Shown here: piece by piece, positions 58,032-64,000 of the stretch | How positions within the stretch are numbered: position 1 is the stretch's first letter | Layout of the letters: every line of letters begins with the position of its first letter | DNA from: Dentipellis sp. KUC8613 | Lineage: Eukaryota > Basidiomycota > Agaricomycetes > Russulales > Hericiaceae | Direction: 5' to 3' | Assembly (NCBI GenBank): GCA_002286715.1 | Contig: NSJX01000045.1 | Span: forward strand, 1 to 64,000 | DNA: 64,000 bases | Notes under the pieces: model-generated | Seen by the model: only the letters and a program-made list of their open reading frames with translations | The model's database searches: none | Told to the model about the DNA's origin: nothing | Program-made: the position numbers and the translations under genes

Positions 58032-58039
58032 CTATATAG
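58032..58039 (+). promoter_or_regulatory. TATA box of the FSH hydrolase gene
   Basis: CTATATAG in GATGCTATATAGCCCG, about 142 nt upstream of the ATG at 58181. Confidence 0.45.
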
Positions 58040-58180
58040 CCCGTGCGCGGCCGCTCGCGTGCGTCTGACCTCCTCCGCTCGATCTGCTGTCTGGCTGCCC
58101 GTGGGACCTGTAGTGCTGGCGCTATTTGCTGTTTGCTGAGTTATTTCATATTGCTATTTGCGGTTTGCAATCTGCTTGCG

Positions 58181-59832
58181 ATGGGTTCGTATTTGGGCTC
58201 GGGGTTGGGGGAGAAGGAGAAGGAGAGGGAGAGGGAGGGGAGGAGGCTGAGGGTGCTGTGTCTCCATGGGTACGTCCTCGTTTCGTGTTTTGCTCGGTCG
58301 ATCGCGCTATGGTGCCTGCGCTCGCTCGCTGGCGCTCCTTCGTTGCGAGGCGTAGACTGGTGACTGACGCCTCGATACCCGCGTGTGTGTAGGTACACGC
58401 AAAATGCGCATGCGTTCAAGAAAAGAGTACGCCTGCCATTCCACTTCCATTTGACCCTCTGCTCTCGTCCTAACTGCGCCCGCCGTCACAGCTCGCCCAG
58501 CTTGAACAAACCTGCGGGCAAGACGTCGAGCTCGGTACGGCCCCTTCCCTCCCTCCCCTCCCCCCTCTCTTTCTTTCTCCTCCTCACATCCTCTCCGCGC
58601 GTACACAGTCTTCATCGACGGCCCGATCGTGCTCAAGCCGGCCGACATCGGCGGGAGCCCGTGCGATCCGACGCACCACCTCGCGCCGATCCCGACGCCG
58701 ACGCCGGCGGACGCGCAGCGCGGGCCCCGCGCGTGGTGGCTCATGGGGCACGACCGCGGGCCGCAGTTTATGCAGTTCGAGGGCATGGAGGAGAGCGTGG
58801 GGCTGTTGGCGGGCGTGCTCGCGGACAGGCAGTTTGATGTGCGTTCTTTTTTGTCTATTCTCTCTCTCGACGCCGCTGCGTTGTGGTGGTGTGGACTGTG
58901 GAGTGGGCGGTGACTGATGGGCTGGTGTGTGTGCAGGGTGTGTTTGGGTTTAGCCAGGGCGCGGCGATGGCGGGGATTGTTGCGGCGCTGGTGAGTGCTT
59001 CTTGGGGTCTGTGAAGGGCGGGAGGGAGGCTGATTTCGTGGTGGTGAAGCTCGAGAAACCGCATCTGCATCCTGCGTTTGTGAAAAATGGGCGTCCAATT
59101 CATCCTCCTCTGTGCGTCTCTTCCTTATTTTGTGCTGTTGAGGCAAGTGCTGATAGAGATGCGGGCAGGAAATTCTGCGTCGCGGTCGCCGGATACCGCC
59201 CGCCGTGCCCGCTCTCGGACACGCTGTTTGCAGAGCCGTTTTACACGCCGACGCTGCATGTTATTGGGAAGAACGACGTGACGGTTATTGAGGAGTGGTC
59301 GTGGACGCTGTTGCGTGCGTCGGCGAGGCCGAGGCTGGAGGAGCATTCGGGAGGTGAGTGCTGGTTCCTGTGCATCACACATCTTTCTTCACATCATTCT
59401 TCTTTTCTCGTTCGCGCAAAGACTGACGCATGTGAATTCGCAGGCCACTTTGTCCCCTGGAAAGCGACCTGGCGCGCCTTCTTCAAGGCGTGGTTCGAAG
59501 ACCCCACGGGGACGATCCCAAGCCCCGGCATAACCCCCCTCTCGTGCGCCGCGTCCCCGTGGCTCAAGCCCGGCGCGCTCCCGCTACCTACCCCGCCCGT
59601 CCCGTCCTCACCTTATCTCACACCTACTGCCTCACCGGCGCTTGCGCCGACCGCGTCACCATTACTCCCCCTGCTAGCGCCAATGGTGTCCCCCCTCAAG
59701 TCGACCCGCCCACTGCCGGAGCTCGCGCCCTTCGTGCCCGGCCCTGCGCTCCCGCCTGTCCCCAGCCTGCATGGGCTGCTGCAGCTCGGGTCCGCTGCGG
59801 ACCCGCATGCGGTGGCGATTGCGGCGAATTGA
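58181..59832 (+). CDS. FSH-family serine hydrolase (361 aa, 8 exons)
   Basis: Exons 58181-58269, 58393-58426, 58492-58534, 58609-58838, 58937-58990, 59050-59111, 59169-59353 and 59444-59832 total 362 codons. Introns are 57-123 nt and in phase. After a short Glu/Lys/Arg-rich start come the alpha/beta-hydrolase elements RVLCLHGYTQNAHAFKKRLA, VELVFIDGPIVLKPADI and the nucleophile elbow GVFGFSQGAAMAGIVAALL (Ser138). The acid follows in HVIGKNDVTVIEE (Asp207) and the base in EEHSGGHFVPW (His234). This is the FSH1 arrangement. FSH proteins are small cytosolic hydrolases of unknown physiological substrate, and related domains also act as thioesterases or tailoring enzymes in fungal gene clusters. 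No cluster is evident here. The last 95-100 residues are Pro/Leu/Ser-rich and lie outside the family fold. Confidence 0.9.
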
Positions 59833-60678
59833 GCATGGGGTGGTGTACGCCCGCTAACGCCGCCATCATAGGTCGTAGCGCCGCAGCCACCGCCCGCTGC
59901 ATTTCGTTTGTATCCCCGCATCGTTTATAAGCTTTCGCCACCATCACTATCATCGTCCATATAGCCCCCCCCCCCTCTTCGATCGTTGCATATTGGCTGA
60001 GTCCTGCTACCACAGTCCCGTCCCATCCTACCCCACACTCGTTCCGACCACTACTTCGCTTGGTATGATACGATATCGATACCCCCCACACTCCTTGGCA
60101 CCTGGGCTTGGTCTCCGTTACTTACTCGCTCATTATTGCCGCGACTCGACGCGCGTGCGGACTGCCTTGACTCATATTCCGTATCCGGACTCGCAGTACC
60201 CGTACCACCCCACCCTCCCTACAGATAGGATGCTGTTGTTCCATACATCGCCGGCGCGCACGCACGCGCGGGCTCTTATTTATATGTACAACGTGTTGTG
60301 TTATAAGTCCGTATATAGGCCAATATACCTCTTGTAATTGTACAGGCGCGTCGGACTCGGGGCGAGATCCGTACCGGTGGGGACGGGAATGGGCCCGCGG
60401 GGGTAAGCGAGACCGAGATTAATGAAAGGCGGGCGGGTGGGGCGTGGGGTGTGGGGAGATACGCGTGTGGGTGTGCCGGGGATCATAGCAAAGAAGGTAT
60501 AGGAGGAGCAGCGGTGGGCACGGGGGAGCGGCAGATGCAGCGATGATGGTGGCTTGGATCAGAGCAGCTATCAGAGCGGGCGTGACGGGGCGTGCCACAG
60601 TGACGGGCGTGACAGAGGAGGCAGAGATTGAACGCGTTGAGGTGAATCTGCTTGCATCTCCCCTACGCGCATACCACC
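59833..60678. other. intergenic, promoter of kap104
   Basis: 846 bp between two plus-strand genes, with a run of C at 59968-59977 and AT-richer sequence near 60270-60340. The final 100 bp carry the kap104 leader. No gene is supported. Confidence 0.5.
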
Positions 60679-63600
60679 ATGAACGCTTGGGCCCCGCAGG
60701 AAGCAGGCCTCCGCGAAATCCTTCAGACAATCCACGAGTCTCTCGACACTGAAAATGCTGCTGTACAGCGCAACATCACCCATGTGAGCCCCCCTCCTTT
60801 GTCTCCTCCCGCCACCGCCCCCGCCCATCTCGTCTGCTCACCCGCACCCGCGCCCGCAGAAACTGAACAACTTCACCCGCGTGCCCGACTATATCGCGTA
60901 CCTCGCCTACATCCTCTCGTCGCTGCCGCAGGAGGAGGACCGCATCAGGACGATCGCGGGCTACCTCCTCAAGAACAATGCCCGCCTCGTCCTGCGCTCG
61001 CCCCCCGAGGTCGTCGCGTTCGTCAAGGCTGCGATTCTGCAGGCCTTCGCCGATCACAGCGCGATGATTCGCGGCGCGGCCAGCCAGGACATCGTCGCGT
61101 TCCTCGGCATCCTCGAGCCCAGGCAGTGGCCCGAGTGCCTCACCCAGCTCGTTGCGCTCCTTGATTCGGCCGATGAGAGCCAGCAGGAGGTAAGTCTGCT
61201 TTCGTTTTTGTGTGGCGTCGGTCCGCGGCGGGCGTAGCGGCCGTGCGGGGAGGGCAGTGGAGGTGCGCGATCGGCGCTCGAGGCGTGTTTGTGCGTCCGG
61301 GTACGACACAGGCGGCTGCATCTTGCAGACATTGCGCTGCACTACGTGTGGCGGGCTCGCGACATGGCTCATTTTGCGTGTGGCCCCGCTGCCCAGGTCG
61401 TGCATTGGCCTGAGGGTCAATGACACACCTCGCTGTACGGTATTGATAGCGCGGGCCGTGTTCGATCATCTGGCGATGTCGCTTCTTTTGCGTACTATTA
61501 CCTGCACGACTGTGCAAGGAGACATGGCGACCAGGGCGTGTCGCGCCCTTTCATACATCGGGCAGAAGTGACGGAAGCGAGCTAGAAGCGCGCGCGCCTT
61601 CCCTGCTGTCGTTCTAGCTACAAGTCATTTCCGCGTCTGCGTTCTGTGCCTTGCTCACTGTGACCGCTACTCCCCGCAGGCCGCGTTCAACGTCCTCGAG
61701 AAGGCGTGCGAGGACTACCCGCGCAAGCTCGACGTCGAGATCAACGGCACATTCCCGCTCAACTTCATGATACCCAAGTTCCTCGTCCTCACCGAACACC
61801 ACAACTCGAAAATCCGCTCGCATGCCGTCGCCTGCCTCTCCTCGTTCGTCCCTGTCAACAGTCAGGCGCTCTACGCCCACATCGACACATTCATCGCGTG
61901 CCTCTTCAAGCGCGCGTCGGACGAGGACCCCGCCGTCCGCCGCCACGTCTGCCAGGCGCTCGTGCTGCTCCTCGCGTCCCGGCCCGAAAAGGTCATGCCC
62001 GAGCTCGGCAACGTCGCCGAGTACATGCTGTACTCGACCAAGGACAAGAACGAGAACGTCGCGCTCGAGGCGTGCGAATTCTGGCTCACCTTCGCGGAGG
62101 ACCCCGAGCTTGTGCAGTACCTGCACCCGCTGTTGCCCCGCGTGGCACCCGTGTTGCTGGACTGCATGATCTACGGCGAGGACGACCTGCTGTGGCTCGA
62201 GGCGGACGTCGAGGAGGACGCGGCGGTGCCGGACAAGGAGACGGACATCAAGCCGCGGCACTACGGCGGGAAGACGCACGGGTACGAGCGCGAGGGCGCG
62301 GGCGCGGGCGCGAACGGCGGGGAGGACCCGTCGTCGTCGAAGCGCGGCGCGTACGGCGAGGAGCAGCTCGACTCGGACGACGACGACTTTGACGACGACG
62401 ACGACTTTGCGGACGAGATGTCGACCGAGTGGAACCTCCGCAAGTGCGCTGCGGCCGCGCTCGACGTGCTCGCGGTGCGCTTCGGCCCCGAGCTGCTGAA
62501 TGTGCTTCTTGAATCCCTCAAGGGGAAGCTCTGGAACACCGACTGGCTGCAGCGGGAAAGCGCGATTTTGGCGCTCGGCGCGGTCGCGGAAGGTGCGCGT
62601 TGTGTTTGCGGGCTTTTTGTGCGAGATGAACGCTCATAACTCATGGTGTTTGCGTTTGCAGGGTGTATTGACGCGATTGAGCCGCATTTACCCCAGCTCA
62701 TACCGTACCTGATCAGCACGCTCAATGATCCGAAGGTCTGTGTCTTCATTTGCGTGTTCATTTCGTTTTCGCGAGGGCGCGCCGCTGACGCATTCGTTCG
62801 TAGCCACTGGTGAGGTCAATCACCTGCTGGACGCTCGGCCGATACGCGAGCTGGTGCACGCAGGGCGCGACCGAAGAACACCGGAACCAGTTCTTCATAC
62901 CCACTTTGGAAGGGGTGCGTTCTGTGCCTTTCATCATGCGCCGGTGTTCATCAGGCTGACGGGCTCGGGCTTCATCTCGCGCGTGTGCGCGTGTGACAGC
63001 TCCTTCGCATGGTCCTGGACAACAATAAGCGGGTCCAGGAGGCGGGGTGCAGTGCCTTCGCGACGTTTGAGGAAGACGCCGGGACCGAGCTTGCGCCGTA
63101 TCTGGAACCCGTGTTGCGCAACCTTGTGTTTGCGTTCGAGAAGTACCAGCACAAGAACATGCTCATTCTGTACGACGCGGTCGGCACGCTCGCGGATGCC
63201 GTGGGCGCTGCGCTCCAGAATCCGGCGTATGTGGAGATCCTCATGCCGCCATTAACGAAAAAGTGGTCGAAACTGAAGGATGACGACGAGGACCTGATCC
63301 CGCTACTCGAGGTGGGTGCTTCATCTTCATCTTGCACTGACAGGATCTTGGCGCTCATCAAGTGGTTCATAGTGCCTTGCATCCGTGACCATCGCCATCG
63401 GGCCGTCGTTCCTGCCCTACGCGGGGCCCATCTTCGACCGCTGCCTGAACATCGCCAAGACGTCGATCGTGCAGTACCAGACGTACCAGCAGAACCCGGA
63501 CCTCGACGAGCCGGACAAGACGTTCCTCGTCGTCGCGCTGGACCTGCTCTCGGGGCTCACGCAGGGCCTCGGCATGGAGCTCAAGCCGTTCATCGAGAAC

Positions 63601-64000
63601 GGCGAGCCGAACTTCTTCCAGCTGCTCACGGTGTGCCTCAAGCACCCGCAGGCGCCCGTGCGCCAGTCCGCGTACGCGCTCATTGGAGACCTCGCGATGG
63701 CGTGCTTCCCGCTGCTCCGCCCGAACATGGCGGGTGTGATGCAGGAGCTGATTGTGCAGCTCGACCCCGAGCCGAAGGTCGAGTTTATCAGCGCGTGCAA
63801 TAACGCGGCGTGGTCCGTAGGCGAGGTGGCGCTGCGCTATGGCCGAGGTGCGCAATCTCGCTCGTGTTTCTGAATGTCTCGTACTGACTGGACTGCTTTT
63901 TGACGTAGACGATCCAGAGTTCCAGCAGTGGGTGCAGCCCCTCATTTCTCGCCTGGTGCCGATTCTGCTGCACCCCAAGGCGCCGCGGAGTCTGCACGAG
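60679..64000 (+). CDS. kap104: transportin / karyopherin beta-2 (Kap104), 5' 804 codons, cut by the window edge
   Basis: Exons 60679-60783, 60860-61189, 61680-62592, 62662-62735, 62804-62914, 63000-63311, 63373-63847 and 63909 onward give 804 in-frame codons. About 100 more are expected beyond the edge. The protein is a series of HEAT repeats: [120 protein letters not shown] and [20 protein letters not shown]. An acidic loop ([13 protein letters not shown]) occupies the place of the helix-8 loop that releases cargo on RanGTP binding. It is the nuclear import receptor for PY-NLS cargoes such as mRNA-binding proteins. Intron 2 (61190-61679) is 490 nt, far longer than the others (61-85 nt). Confidence 0.94.

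Larger units (their letters stand above)
55649..58180. other. 2.5-kb intergenic region
   Basis: Between two plus-strand genes. It starts with a G-run cluster right after sfc1, then GTAC/GTAT-rich sequence to 56.5 kb. A C-run lies near 56945 and a TTCGAA-type short repeat at 57203-57222. A CAGGAC repeat follows at 57414-57437. Open frames on both strands lack domains. The last part is the FSH promoter with a TATA box at 58032. Confidence 0.5.

Overview
The window is a gene-dense stretch of nuclear DNA from a filamentous fungus, almost certainly a mushroom-forming basidiomycete (Agaricomycetes; a polypore-like species is a guess). The reasons are the GC-rich coding sequence, very high intron density with short GT-AG introns (mostly 48-65 nt, many phase-matched in reconstructed reading frames), short 5' leaders, and the gene set itself. 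Most coding regions are multi-exon, so long open frames alone give a misleading picture. The models below were built by matching splice sites, reading phase and conserved protein motifs by eye, and nearly all of them sum to an exact multiple of three.

Left part (1-14.2 kb): a possible 3' gene end, an F-box-like protein (+), then a minus-strand block. The block holds a small Ala/Pro-rich secreted protein, a GPI-anchored cupredoxin-like secreted protein, a doubtful tail-anchored ORF, a 20-exon TRK potassium transporter, the PP2A leucine carboxyl methyltransferase Ppm1/LCMT1, and a small secreted cysteine-rich protein. This block is rich in surface or secreted products and ion transport.

Middle (16.5-40 kb): translation factor eIF4G (+), an uncharacterised basic and serine-rich probable nuclear protein (-), a tiny three-exon mitochondrial twin-CX9C protein Cmc4 (+), a 15-exon DDX60-like DExH helicase (-), a secreted or vacuolar subtilisin-type protease (-), a WRAP53/TCAB1-like WD40 protein (-), an ArsB/NhaD-type permease (+), and the catalytic subunit of protein kinase A (+).

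Right part (40.5-64 kb): the SWR1 chromatin-remodelling ATPase (+), a 3.9-kb gene-free GC-rich stretch with a degenerate 211-bp direct repeat, and a protein with two tandem homeodomain-like segments and a long low-complexity tail (-). After these come the mitochondrial succinate-fumarate carrier Sfc1 (+), an FSH-family serine hydrolase (+) and the 5' 804 codons of transportin/Kap104 (+), which runs off the right edge. Most genes are unrelated housekeeping or signalling functions, and I see no biosynthetic cluster, mobile element, tRNA, rRNA or CRISPR array. The most novel material is the tandem homeodomain-like gene, the small secreted proteins, the basic nuclear protein and the unusual micro-exon and splice structures.
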